Source: Palsa-504 sp963806335 (lineage in GTDB: Bacteria > Actinomycetota > Actinomycetes > Streptosporangiales > Streptosporangiaceae). Taken from it: DNA of 64,000 nt. Shown one piece after another: positions 18,771-25,956 of this stretch (positions are counted from its first letter, which is position 1; every line of letters begins with the position of its first letter). Location of the stretch: assembly GCA_963806335.1 (NCBI GenBank), contig CAWDXO010000008.1:1-64000 (forward strand), written 5' to 3'. The position numbers were made by a program, and so were the translations under genes. The notes under the pieces were generated by a model, which did no database searches, was not told where the DNA came from, and was given only the letters and a program-made list of their open reading frames with translations.

Positions 18771-19040
18771 ATTCGGCAGGGAGGATGGGGACAGAGCTTC
18801 CGACACGCCCCGGCTTCCGTAGATTTGCGGTGGTACGGGCGTAGTGTCGGGGTCTGGGACCCGGCCTGACCCCCGATTCGGCCGACGCCGTTTCAGGTTG
18901 TCCTGCTACCGGCTTGTCGGCCGGGTCCCAGTCCTGGCACCACCGGCGCTGCCGGTCTGATCTGCCCGGCCTGGGCAAGAGGCCGGGGTTCACAGGTCCG
19001 ACGGCCAGCGGGTGCGTGCCATCCCTCAACCAAGAAAGGG
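18771..19040 (+). ncRNA. candidate bridge RNA / structured leader of IS110 copy 1
   Basis: The 270 bases between the element's left end and the transposase are non-coding yet retained in copy 2. They hold a long hairpin (18854-18931, 13-bp perfect stem around a ~52-base loop) and a small one (ACCGGC-GCT-GCCGGT, 18942-18956). The copies differ but both helices persist. IS110 recombinases are known to use an RNA from the non-coding end next to the gene, with internal loops pairing to target and donor DNA. Position and structure fit; transcription and pairing are inferred. Confidence 0.4.
18854..18931 (+). repeat. leader hairpin H1
   Basis: The left arm CTGGGACCCGGCC (18854-18866) pairs perfectly with GGCCGGGTCCCAG (18919-18931). 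The loop starts TGACCCCCGATTCGGC. It belongs to a four-member family with 20101-20177, 20676-20750 and 34013-34092. It lies 110 bases before the transposase ATG. Confidence 0.75.
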
Positions 19041-20087
19041 ATGGCTATGACCATCGTAGAAGACAGACCTGTCATCACCGGCGGCGTGGACACGCACGCC
19101 GACATGCATGTCGCGGCCGCGCTCGATCCGATCGGCGGGCTGCTGGGCGTGCGGGAGTTCCCTGCCACCGCGGCCGGGTACGGCAGTTTGCTGCGCTGGC
19201 TGGGCGAGTTCGGGGACGTCACCCTGGTCGGCGTCGAGGGGACCGGCAGCTACGGCGCGGGCCTGGCCCGGCACCTGGCCGCGGCCAGCATCACGGTCGT
19301 GGAGGTCGATCGCGCGGACCGGCAGGACCGGCACCGGCAGGGCAAATCCGACCCGCTGGATGCGGTCAGCGCGGCGCGGGCGGCGCAGTCCGGGCGGGCA
19401 TCGGGGGTGCCGAAGGGGCGGGACGGGGCGGTGGAGGCGATCCGGGCGCTGATGGTGGCCAAGCGCAGCGCCCGCCATGAGCGGACCCAGGCGATCAACC
19501 AGGCCCGGGCGCTGATCGTGACCGGCCCTGATGAGCTGCGGGGCCGGTTCGCCGGCCACTCCCCGGCCGCGCTGGTGGACGCAATCGCGGCGCTGCGTCC
19601 CCGGCCCGGTGATGTGCCCGGCTATGCGACCCGGGTCGCGCTGCGCGAGCTGGGCCGCCGCGCGCAGTTCCTGGACGCCCAGCTGAGGCGCCTGGATGAG
19701 CTGATCGGCCCGCTGGTCACCGCCCGCGCGCCCGGCCTGCTCAGCCTGCACGGGGTCGGCCCCGATACCGCCGCGCTGCTGCTGGTCGCCGCCGGGGATC
19801 ACCCGGAGCGGCTGCGCAGCGAGAGCTCGTGGGCGCACCTGTGCGGTGTCGCGCCGATCCCGGCCTCCTCGGGCAAGACCAGCCGGCACCGGCTCAACCG
19901 CGGCGGCAACCGCGAGGCCAACCACGCACTGTGGCGGATCGTGATCACCAGGATGAGCTCCCACCCGGCCACCCGCGCCTACGTAGCCCGGCGTACCAAG
20001 GAAGGGCTGTCGAAGAAGGAGATCATCCGCTGCCTGAAGCGGTACGTCGCGCGCGAGGTCTACCACCAGCTCCGCCACAGCGCCTGA
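19041..20087 (+). CDS. IS110-family transposase (DEDD recombinase)
   Basis: A 348-residue recombinase. The N-terminal RuvC-like DEDD domain shows GGVDTHADMH (first Asp), VGVEGTGSYG (Glu) and KSDPLDAVSAARAA (last two Asp). The C-terminal Transposase_20 domain shows LHGVGPDTAALLL and AHLCGVAPIPASSGKTSRHR with the catalytic Ser. Length is that of an intact family member, so it may be active. ATG 19047, seven bases after AAAGGG, is an equally good start. The second copy at 34206 is very similar in the first ~220 residues and then broken. Confidence 0.93.
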   Translation: MAMTIVEDRPVITGGVDTHADMHVAAALDPIGGLLGVREFPATAAGYGSLLRWLGEFGDVTLVGVEGTGSYGAGLARHLAAASITVVEVDRADRQDRHRQGKSDPLDAVSAARAAQSGRASGVPKGRDGAVEAIRALMVAKRSARHERTQAINQARALIVTGPDELRGRFAGHSPAALVDAIAALRPRPGDVPGYATRVALRELGRRAQFLDAQLRRLDELIGPLVTARAPGLLSLHGVGPDTAALLLVAAGDHPERLRSESSWAHLCGVAPIPASSGKTSRHRLNRGGNREANHALWRIVITRMSSHPATRAYVARRTKEGLSKKEIIRCLKRYVAREVYHQLRHSA

Positions 20088-20100
20088 GGCCCGCGGCTTC

Positions 20101-20177
20101 CCCGGGGCGGCCTAGCCCGCGATTCGGCTGGCCGCACCCTGGTGCTGGCCTCCGATCGATCTGCCGGCCGCCCCGGG
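20101..20177 (+). repeat. hairpin H2
   Basis: The left arm CCCGGGGCGGCC (20101-20112) pairs perfectly with GGCCGCCCCGGG (20166-20177). The loop starts TAGCCCGCGATTCGGCTG and ends near ATCGATCTGCC. It contains an inner GCACC/GGTGC stem. It begins 13 bases after the transposase stop and ends 112 bases before the ATG of the 126-aa ORF. The stem sequence differs from H1 but the pairing is kept. Confidence 0.75.
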
Positions 20178-20288
20178 ACCCTCTCCACCCCTTGACCTGG
20201 TGACCTGATACGAGCCTGCCCTCGCGCGAGCGAACCCGCGCCGGGATCACCGCGACCAACCCCTCTTTCCTCCCCTGGAGGCATCACC

Positions 20289-20669
20289 ATGAACGCCACC
20301 GCCATCCCCGTTCAGGAGCTGACCTGCCAGCTCCTGGACACCGCCGCCGGCATCCCCGCCGACACCGCCGCCGCCGGGCTGATCATCAGCCACGGGCACT
20401 TCCTGCATCGCGACGCCTTCCGCCGCACCATCACCGCCGGCACCAGCATCTGCACCGGCCAGCCGCTCGCCACCATCGGCTGGGACGCCGCCCTGCGCGC
20501 CCTGGAGACCGGGCTGCTGCCCTGCGCATCCTCCGAGCAAGCCATCTTGCGGATCGCCGCCAGCCTCGGCGGCCCCGCCATCCCCGTCCACCTGCGCACC
20601 GTCCTGGGCAACCTCGACACCCGCAACATCACCCTGATCGCCACTGCCATCACCACCGCCAACGGCTAA
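20289..20669 (+). CDS. 126-aa protein of unknown function, flanked by hairpin repeats
   Basis: A 126-residue, mostly alpha-helical and Ala/Thr/Ile-rich protein with no Cys cluster, membrane helix or motif I recognise (MNATAIPVQELTCQLLDTA at the start, LIISHGHFLHRDAFRRTI in the middle). A clear CTGGAGG ribosome site precedes the ATG. It sits between two ~150-base direct repeats, each starting with a hairpin of the IS110-leader type. It could be cargo or an accessory gene of the element. Third-position GC is high, so it looks like a real gene of this or a related genome. Confidence 0.65.
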   Translation: MNATAIPVQELTCQLLDTAAGIPADTAAAGLIISHGHFLHRDAFRRTITAGTSICTGQPLATIGWDAALRALETGLLPCASSEQAILRIAASLGGPAIPVHLRTVLGNLDTRNITLIATAITTANG

Positions 20670-20675
20670 CAGCTT

Positions 20676-20750
20676 CCCGGGGCGGCCTGACCCGCGATTC
20701 GGCTGCCGCAACCCATGCTGGCCATCTATCGATCTGCCGGCCGCCCCGGG
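20676..20750 (+). repeat. hairpin H3, with H2 forming ~150-base direct repeats
   Basis: The arms CCCGGGGCGGCC (20676-20687) and GGCCGCCCCGGG (20739-20750) are identical to those of H2, and the loop start TGACCCGCGATTCGGCTG is nearly so. Similarity with the H2 repeat continues for about 70 bases beyond the stem (for example GACCTGATATGAGCCTGCCC against GACCTGATACGAGCCTGCCC). The terminal part of the loop differs from H2. Confidence 0.75.
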
Positions 20751-20830
20751 GACCCTTTCCGCCCTGCTGACCTCGTGACCTGATATGAGCCTGCCCTCCC
20801 ACACCGGGATCGGCCCATCCCTGTCGTGTC

Positions 20831-21271
20831 CGTCTCTCAGCAAATCCAGACCCCACCGATTCCCCAGATGACCGAGAAGAACGCCTTGACAAACATAGGA
20901 GCATCGATCAGGCCGCACGGCACGCAGGCTGATGTCACTTTCTGTTACTGGTTGTCGCCCCGAGCTCACGCGCGCGATGCGCCGTCCGGCGGGTAGCCCG
21001 GGGCGTGCCGGTCTACCCGCGATGCCGGCATTGCGGCCCGAGCATCCTCCGGCGCCTCACCCCTCAGCCGGCCGAGCGCGGCCCGTCCTCGGCAGGTCCG
21101 TCCACGACTGCCAGCGTGCCGGATACAACCCCAGGCCAGCATCGGCGGCTCGCAAGCCAGCTACGCATCGCGACCTCAATGTGCGCGCGAACCGCCGTTC
21201 TGTACTGGAACAGTCTTGCCAGCACAGTCCGCGGGAGGCATGCATAACGGCATCTTATGTCGCGGGTGCCC
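20831..21271. other. intergenic after the repeat region
   Basis: There is no confident gene. A 42-codon plus-strand frame starts at 20868, about 117 bases after H3, a spacing like that of the other hairpin-ORF pairs, but it has no ribosome site and no homology I know. The right end of the IS110 element probably lies in or before this stretch. Confidence 0.3.
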
Positions 21272-21994
21272 CTAGCGGCAGGTGACCAGTCCGGGTAAGC
21301 CGCCAACCGCGGGGCGTCGCGGCTTGCGACGTGTGGTCACGGCAGCAAGTGGCCGAGGCTGAGCCGGTCGAGGAGGGTGGTGGCGGCGGTCCGGTCGCCG
21401 GTGATCCGGAGCCGGTCCTGTCCCTCCGCTTCGCCAAGGGTGAGGCCGGCGTTGAACAGCCGGGTGACTGTGACCGGGTTCTGACTCGATAGTGGCCGTG
21501 GGCCGCTTTGGTGGCTGGCGGGTGGGCTCGAACACGGTTGGCCCAACGGTGAGGCCGAAGTCGTGCGGGTGCAGCTTGAACCGGAAGCCCGCCTCGAAGT
21601 CGATGCCCTTGGCCAGCACCCAGTGGCCGTTGCGCCGCATCTGCTCAAGCAGGGCATCGACCGGGGCGGCGGGAGCGGCCTGGAACAGATGGGCCCCGAA
21701 CCGGCCGAGCGCGTTCAGGACGGGCAGGACGGCATCGCGGGCCTCCGGGCGCAGCTCGTAGACCGTGGCCGCTGCTGGCGGCGGCAGCTCCCGTTTAGCG
21801 GCGAGCCCGGCGTCCTGGAGCTGACGCAACCGCTTGCTGAGCAGGTTGGGGGAGATCTTCGGGTTGATGGCCTGCAGGTCGGTGAACCTCATCGGGGCGT
21901 GCGCCAGATCGCGGAGCAGCAGCAGCATCCACCGGTCGCCGATGACATCCAGCGCGATCGCGATCGGGCAGCCCTGGCTATAGGTGTCGCTCAT
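21272..21994 (-). CDS. HxlR-family transcriptional regulator, C-terminus frameshifted
   Basis: The N-terminal ~110 residues are an intact HxlR winged-helix domain (GCPIAIALDVIGDRWMLLLL, ISPNLLSKRLRQLQDAGL, YELRPEA). The family normally carries a sterol-carrier-like C-terminal domain when it is this long. That domain is seen here only in another frame, which ends at 21337 (LTLGEAEGQDRLRITGDRTA and LLDRLSLG). The reading frame slips near 21490-21540, leaving an Arg/Pro-rich nonsense tail here. The start at 21994 precedes the domain closely; a GTG at 22024 in frame is possible. It probably regulates the divergent SnoaL-like gene. Confidence 0.75.
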   Translation of the reverse strand: MSDTYSQGCPIAIALDVIGDRWMLLLLRDLAHAPMRFTDLQAINPKISPNLLSKRLRQLQDAGLAAKRELPPPAAATVYELRPEARDAVLPVLNALGRFGAHLFQAAPAAPVDALLEQMRRNGHWVLAKGIDFEAGFRFKLHPHDFGLTVGPTVFEPTRQPPKRPTATIESEPGHSHPAVQRRPHPWRSGGTGPAPDHRRPDRRHHPPRPAQPRPLAAVTTRRKPRRPAVGGLPGLVTCR

Positions 21995-22028
21995 CCCGCC
22001 GACCGGCCCTCCCTTACGCTTCACAATT

Positions 22029-22100
22029 GATAGCTATCCCTTGACAATAGATAGCGTATCTTGCTACATATTTTGTTGTCATTGCTATCAAAGCTATAGC
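22029..22100. promoter_or_regulatory. GATAGC/GCTATC operator cluster and divergent promoter
   Basis: The 130-base AT-rich intergenic region holds a perfect palindrome GATAGCTATC (22029-22038), GATA-GCG-TATC (22050-22060, arms of 4 bp) and GCTATCAAAGCTATAGC (22084-22100). TTGACA at 22041-22046 with TACATA at 22065-22070 (18-nt spacer) is a likely rightward promoter lying inside the cluster. Binding by the HxlR protein is inferred from position. Confidence 0.55.
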
Positions 22101-22124
22101 ATATCCGGCTGGGAGGCGGTTTCG

Positions 22125-22499
22125 ATGACCGTGGCAGAGAGCGTGGGCCTGTACTACGACGCGTGGCAGGCCAGGCACGGTGACTTCAGCGCCGTGCCGC
22201 TGGCCGGCGACTTCGCGTTCACCGGACCGGTGGCGAGCTTCACCGACGCCGCGGGATACCGTGCCATGGCCCGCGAGGCCGGCCCGCTGGTCACCAGGTT
22301 CTCGGTCCGCCACCAGTTCACCGACGGCAACCGCGTCTGCTCGATCATCGACTGGGAGATGGCGCTGCCGGTGGCGCCGATGACGTCCGCGGAGATCCTC
22401 GAGGTCGAGGACGGCAAGATCGTCCGCGGCGAGCTGATCTACGACGCTGAGGAGCTGCGCGCCGCGATGGCCCAGGCCGGATCACCGCGCCAGCCATGA
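22125..22499 (+). CDS. SnoaL-like / NTF2-fold protein
   Basis: A 124-residue NTF2-fold protein of the SnoaL-like type. Visible features are YYDAWQARHGDF near the start, a helix GYRAMAREAG and a final strand-rich half with VCSIIDWEM and EILEVEDGKIVRGEL. The fold is used by small-molecule isomerases and binding proteins; the activity is unknown. The start at 22125 has GGGAGG nine bases upstream. It is divergent from the HxlR regulator, with which it shares the operator region, and is followed nine bases later by the TfoX-like gene. Confidence 0.8.
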   Translation: MTVAESVGLYYDAWQARHGDFSAVPLAGDFAFTGPVASFTDAAGYRAMAREAGPLVTRFSVRHQFTDGNRVCSIIDWEMALPVAPMTSAEILEVEDGKIVRGELIYDAEELRAAMAQAGSPRQP

Positions 22500-22508
22500 C
22501 CGGCTGAG

Positions 22509-22928
22509 ATGCCGTACTCCGAGGACCTCGCCACACGCGTCCGGGACAGCCTGCGGGGCCAGCCGTGCCTGACCGAGCGGAAGATGTTCGGCGGGATCGC
22601 GTTCATGCTGCACGGGCACATGTGCTGCGGTGTCATCCACGCCGACCTGGTGCTGCGGCTGGGCGCCGAGGGCGCGGACGAGGCGCTCGGCCAGCCGTTC
22701 ACCCGGCCGATGGACTTCACCGGGCGCCCGATGAACGGCTACGTTTACGTGGCGCCCGGCGGAACCGTCACCGCCGCCGCACTCCATGCCTGGGTCCGCC
22801 GCGTGGTCTTGTTCGCCGACTCTCTGCCGCCTAAAAGCGTGGCCGCTCTGCGGCAGCCGCGCCATGATGCGGCGCTGCGGTCACTGCCGGGCCACGCCAC
22901 TGGACCGTCCGGTACAGAAACGGACTAG
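22509..22928 (+). CDS. TfoX N-terminal domain protein
   Basis: A 139-residue protein with the TfoX_N fold. ERKMFGGIAFMLHGHMCCGV is near residues 28-47, and a PMDFTGRPMNGYVYV strand near 75-90 is typical of stand-alone TfoX-domain proteins in actinomycetes. It has a short polar C-terminal tail. The family is named for the competence regulator Sxy/TfoX, but these short members are not shown to do that. It is probably co-transcribed with the SnoaL-like gene (nine-base gap). Confidence 0.8.
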   Translation: MPYSEDLATRVRDSLRGQPCLTERKMFGGIAFMLHGHMCCGVIHADLVLRLGAEGADEALGQPFTRPMDFTGRPMNGYVYVAPGGTVTAAALHAWVRRVVLFADSLPPKSVAALRQPRHDAALRSLPGHATGPSGTETD

Positions 22929-22937
22929 CATAGGTAC

Positions 22938-23540
22938 GTGACGGGTGAGCCGAGGACCGGGCGCGGGCGTGCCAGCCGCGAGCGGATCGTGGAGCACGCA
23001 GCGGAGCTGTTCGCCGAGCGCGGGGTGGCGGGGGCGAGCCTGGATGACGTGCTGGCGGCCGCGGGGGCGGGCAAGAGCCAGCTCTACCACTACTTTTCCG
23101 GCCGTGACGAGCTGGTGGAGGCGGCAGTGGGACTGCGCTGTACGCAGGTGCTGGCCGGGCTGACCCAGGCGCTGGGCGCTGTGGCGTCCCTGGCGGAACT
23201 GGAGCAGGCACTGGCAGGGTTCGTCGCCGGGTTTGAGCAGATGGGGCTGCCGGGGTGCCCGATCGGGTCGCTGGCGGCCGAGGTGGCCGGGCGCAACGAG
23301 GGCGCGCGGTTGAAGGCCGCCGCGGGGTTCGATGCCTGGGAGCAGCTGTTCGCCGACGCACTGGAACGGATGCGGGACCGGGGGGAGCTGCGCGCGGACG
23401 CCTCTCCCGCCGTGCTGGCCACGGCACTGCTGGCCAGCATCGAGGGGGGGATGGTGCTGAGCCAGACGCGCAAGGACCCGGCGTCTTTGCACATCGCGGT
23501 GGAAGCGGGACTCGCGCAGGTGCGAACGGACCTGAACTAA
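22938..23540 (+). CDS. TetR/AcrR family regulator
   Basis: A 200-residue TetR-type repressor starting with GTG. The HTH is in residues 12-55 (RERIVEHAAELFAERGV, SLDDVLAAAGAGKSQLYHYF). The C-terminal domain has LPGCPIGSLAAEVAG, the pattern of the LmrA/YxaF-like subgroup (TetR_C), which usually controls a neighbouring multidrug exporter. The MFS exporter starts 73 bases downstream, with two operator-like sites in between. The nine-base spacing from the TfoX gene suggests an operon. Confidence 0.9.
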   Translation: MTGEPRTGRGRASRERIVEHAAELFAERGVAGASLDDVLAAAGAGKSQLYHYFSGRDELVEAAVGLRCTQVLAGLTQALGAVASLAELEQALAGFVAGFEQMGLPGCPIGSLAAEVAGRNEGARLKAAAGFDAWEQLFADALERMRDRGELRADASPAVLATALLASIEGGMVLSQTRKDPASLHIAVEAGLAQVRTDLN

Positions 23541-23598
23541 GTCTGTACTAATCGGTCCACTTTCTGCTAACCTCAGGACTGTACTAACCGGTACAGTC
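23541..23598. promoter_or_regulatory. two TetR operator-like sites before the MFS gene
   Basis: A perfect dyad GACTGTAC-N6-GTACAGTC lies at 23577-23598, just before the ribosome site of the exporter gene. A degenerate copy, GTCTGTACTAATCGGTCCAC, lies at 23541-23560. Both share CTGTACTAAyCGGT. Their place between tetR and the exporter suggests control of the exporter by the TetR protein. Confidence 0.6.
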
Positions 23599-23613
23599 TT
23601 GGAGGCTCGTGTC

Positions 23614-25098
23614 GTGACCACCCAGAACGGTTCCTTCCTCGCGACCCGCCGTGGGGGGCTCACCCTGCTACTGCTGTGCGCGGTCCAGTTCCTCGACGTC
23701 GCCGATTCCTCGATCATGAATGTCGCCCTGCCGTCGATCCGCCGCGACCTGGGTTTCTCGGTGCAGGACCTGCAGTGGGTGCTGTCGGGCTACCTGGTCA
23801 CCTACGGCGGATTGCTGCTGCTGGGCGGCCGGGCCGGCGACCTGCTCGGGCGGCGGCGGCTGCTGGCGGCGGGGACCGCGTTGTTCGCGGCCTGTTCGCT
23901 GGCGGGTGGCCTGGCTGTCAGCGCGGGCATGCTGGTCGGTGCCCGGCTCGGGCAGGGCGTGGGTGCGGCCATGATGGCCCCGGCCGGGCTGTCGATCCTG
24001 ACAACTACGTTCAATCGGGGCACCGACCGGAGCCGGGCGCTCGGCGTCTGGGGTGCCGTCTCCGGCCTGGCCGCGGCCGCGGGCGTGTCCCTGGGCGGTG
24101 TGCTGTCGCAGGGCCCGGGCTGGCGGTGGGTGCTGTTCGTCAACTTGCCGGTCTGCGCGCTGATCCTGGCCGGCGCCGCGCGCCTGCTGCCCGCTGAGCG
24201 GCACCGGGCCCGCCCCGCGGGCTTCGACATCCCCGGTGCCGTCCTTGTCACCGCAGGCATGCTGCTGCTGGTCTATGCCCTGGTGCGGGCACCGCAGCGG
24301 GGCTGGGCCAGTGCCCGCACGATCGGCGAGCTCACCGCCGCAGGGCTCGTGCTCGCCGCCTTCGCCGTTACTGAGCTGCGCCGCCGCGGCCCGCTGTTCC
24401 CGTTCTCCATCTTCCGCATCCGAGGGCTGGCGGCCGCCGACGCCACCCAGATGATCGCCTTCGCCGGGTTCGTGTCGGTGTTCTTCTTCCTCACCCTCTA
24501 CATGCAAAACGTCCTCGGTTACTCGCCCATCCGGGGCGGGGCGGCCTATCTGCCGGTCACCGTCGGCATCGCGGTTGCCGCGGTCATCTCATCCCGGCTG
24601 TTCGCCCGCATCGGAACCCGCCCTGTTATCGTCGCCGGCGCGCTGATCGCCGCCGGCGGGATCTACTACCTGTCCCGCCTCCCCGTCCACGGCACCTACC
24701 CCGGCAGCCTGCTGCCCGGCCTGGGCATCATGGCGATCGGGATCGGCGCCGTCCTGGTCGCCGTCACCACCGCCGCCAACGCTGGTGTCCCGCCTGACCA
24801 GGCCGGTCTCGCCGCGGGCCTGCTATCTGCCTCCCAGCAGCTCGGCACCGCGCTCGGCCTGGCGGTCTTCACCGCCATCGCCGCCGCGCGTACCAGCGCC
24901 CTGCTCGCCGCGCACGCCCGGCCGGACGAAGCTCTCACCGGTGGTTTCCAGCATGCCTTGCTGGCCTGCGCATTCTTCTTGCTTGTCGCCGCCCTCATCG
25001 GGCTGCGCGCCACCAACACCCGCGGTGAGCCGGCCGCGTCCCCCGATGACATCCACGCGGGCCACGAGCGGATTCCCGCACCGGAACTGACCGACTAA
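23614..25098 (+). CDS. MFS drug exporter (DHA2, EmrB/QacA type)
   Basis: A ~494-residue transporter with about 14 hydrophobic segments. Motif A-like GGRAGDLLGRRRLL lies after the second helix, and the conserved start LDVADSSIMNVALPSIRRDLG is that of proton-driven DHA2 multidrug exporters. The GTG at 23614 follows TTGGAGG at good spacing; a TTG at 23599 in frame is the ribosome site itself. It is regulated in all likelihood by the TetR protein encoded just upstream. The substrate is unknown. Confidence 0.9.
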   Translation: MTTQNGSFLATRRGGLTLLLLCAVQFLDVADSSIMNVALPSIRRDLGFSVQDLQWVLSGYLVTYGGLLLLGGRAGDLLGRRRLLAAGTALFAACSLAGGLAVSAGMLVGARLGQGVGAAMMAPAGLSILTTTFNRGTDRSRALGVWGAVSGLAAAAGVSLGGVLSQGPGWRWVLFVNLPVCALILAGAARLLPAERHRARPAGFDIPGAVLVTAGMLLLVYALVRAPQRGWASARTIGELTAAGLVLAAFAVTELRRRGPLFPFSIFRIRGLAAADATQMIAFAGFVSVFFFLTLYMQNVLGYSPIRGGAAYLPVTVGIAVAAVISSRLFARIGTRPVIVAGALIAAGGIYYLSRLPVHGTYPGSLLPGLGIMAIGIGAVLVAVTTAANAGVPPDQAGLAAGLLSASQQLGTALGLAVFTAIAAARTSALLAAHARPDEALTGGFQHALLACAFFLLVAALIGLRATNTRGEPAASPDDIHAGHERIPAPELTD

Positions 25099-25209
25099 AA
25101 GCCGTATCCGCACCACTACGCGGACGTGGCCAGAACTCGCCGCACACCACCAGGCCAGCCTCGGCACCGGGCCCTGGCGCAGGCTTTGACGAACAGGAGC
25201 ACCTGACCC

Positions 25210-25956
25210 ATGAACATCACCGTCTTCGGAGCCTCCGGCGGCATCGGCGCCCACGCCGTGGCCCTCGCCGCCGAGCGCGGCCACCAGGTTCGGGCCATCT
25301 ACCGGACCACGCCGCAAAACCCGCCCCCCGGCCCGGCTGAGATCCTCATCGGCCCGGACATCTTCGACCCCGGCTTCGCCGCCGAGGCCATCGGAGGCGC
25401 CGACGTCGTCATCACCGCCGTCGGCCCGAATTTCGCCACCCGCCACAACCCCCGGACCGCCATGACCTCACCGCCCGACCTGCACCAGCGGCTGGCCCGC
25501 ACCCTCGTCGCCGCGATGAAAGACCGCGCCGCACCCGCCCGGCTGATCGCGGTCAGCACCGCCAGCATGGGACCCGCCGATAATGTCATGGCCACCGGAC
25601 CGCGGCTGCTGTTCCGCTTCTTCCGCACCGTCGTGGCCCCCAACCTCGGCCGCGTCGGCAAAGACCTCCGCGCGATGGAGGAAGAACTCGCCACCAGCGG
25701 CCTCGACTGGTACGCGGTGCGCCCGGTCAAGCTCACCGACGGCCCGCTCACCAGGAACGTCCAGGCCAGCGACCGGTTCACCATGAAGACCATCTCCCGC
25801 GCCGACGCCGCCTGGCACATCCTCAACCTCGCCGAAGACCCCGCCCCCGGCCAGTCACGCACCCCGGTCCTTACCACCGGCGCCGACCGGAAACCGCGCC
25901 CGGCCCAGACCGAGGATCCGGACCTCCCCGCCCAGCAAGCGCCCACCGTTAGGTAA
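25210..25956 (+). CDS. NAD(P)H-binding reductase (SDR/NmrA-like)
   Basis: A 248-residue protein with the atypical-SDR Rossmann start ITVFGASGGIGAHAV and basic residues after strand 2 (RAIYR), which favour NADPH. DVVITAVGPN follows the fourth strand, and SGLDWYAVRPVKLTDGP in the C-terminal half is typical of the NAD(P)H-binding_10 group. The Ser/Tyr/Lys triad of classical SDRs is not evident. AGGAGCACC precedes the ATG. It follows the MFS gene by 111 bases and may belong to the same stress regulon. A decayed relative lies at 37908. Confidence 0.85.
   Translation: MNITVFGASGGIGAHAVALAAERGHQVRAIYRTTPQNPPPGPAEILIGPDIFDPGFAAEAIGGADVVITAVGPNFATRHNPRTAMTSPPDLHQRLARTLVAAMKDRAAPARLIAVSTASMGPADNVMATGPRLLFRFFRTVVAPNLGRVGKDLRAMEEELATSGLDWYAVRPVKLTDGPLTRNVQASDRFTMKTISRADAAWHILNLAEDPAPGQSRTPVLTTGADRKPRPAQTEDPDLPAQQAPTVR

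Larger units (their letters stand above)
18771..20087 (+). mobile_element. IS110-family element, copy 1
   Basis: The element comprises a ~270-base non-coding leader plus an IS110-type transposase. The left boundary is taken where similarity to copy 2 (33934 onward) begins: CTCGGCAGGGAGGATGGGG in copy 2 against TTCGGCAGGGAGGATGGGG here. No terminal inverted repeats are seen, as is usual for the family. The right end is not determined because copy 2 is truncated. It may lie shortly after 20087, or the element may extend to about 20830 and include the 126-aa ORF and the second and third hairpins. Confidence 0.7.

Noticed and set aside
17070..18806. A 578-codon minus-strand open frame
   Set aside because: It is antisense to the DUF2252 gene, whose conserved motifs are clear; the frame itself has no recognisable family.
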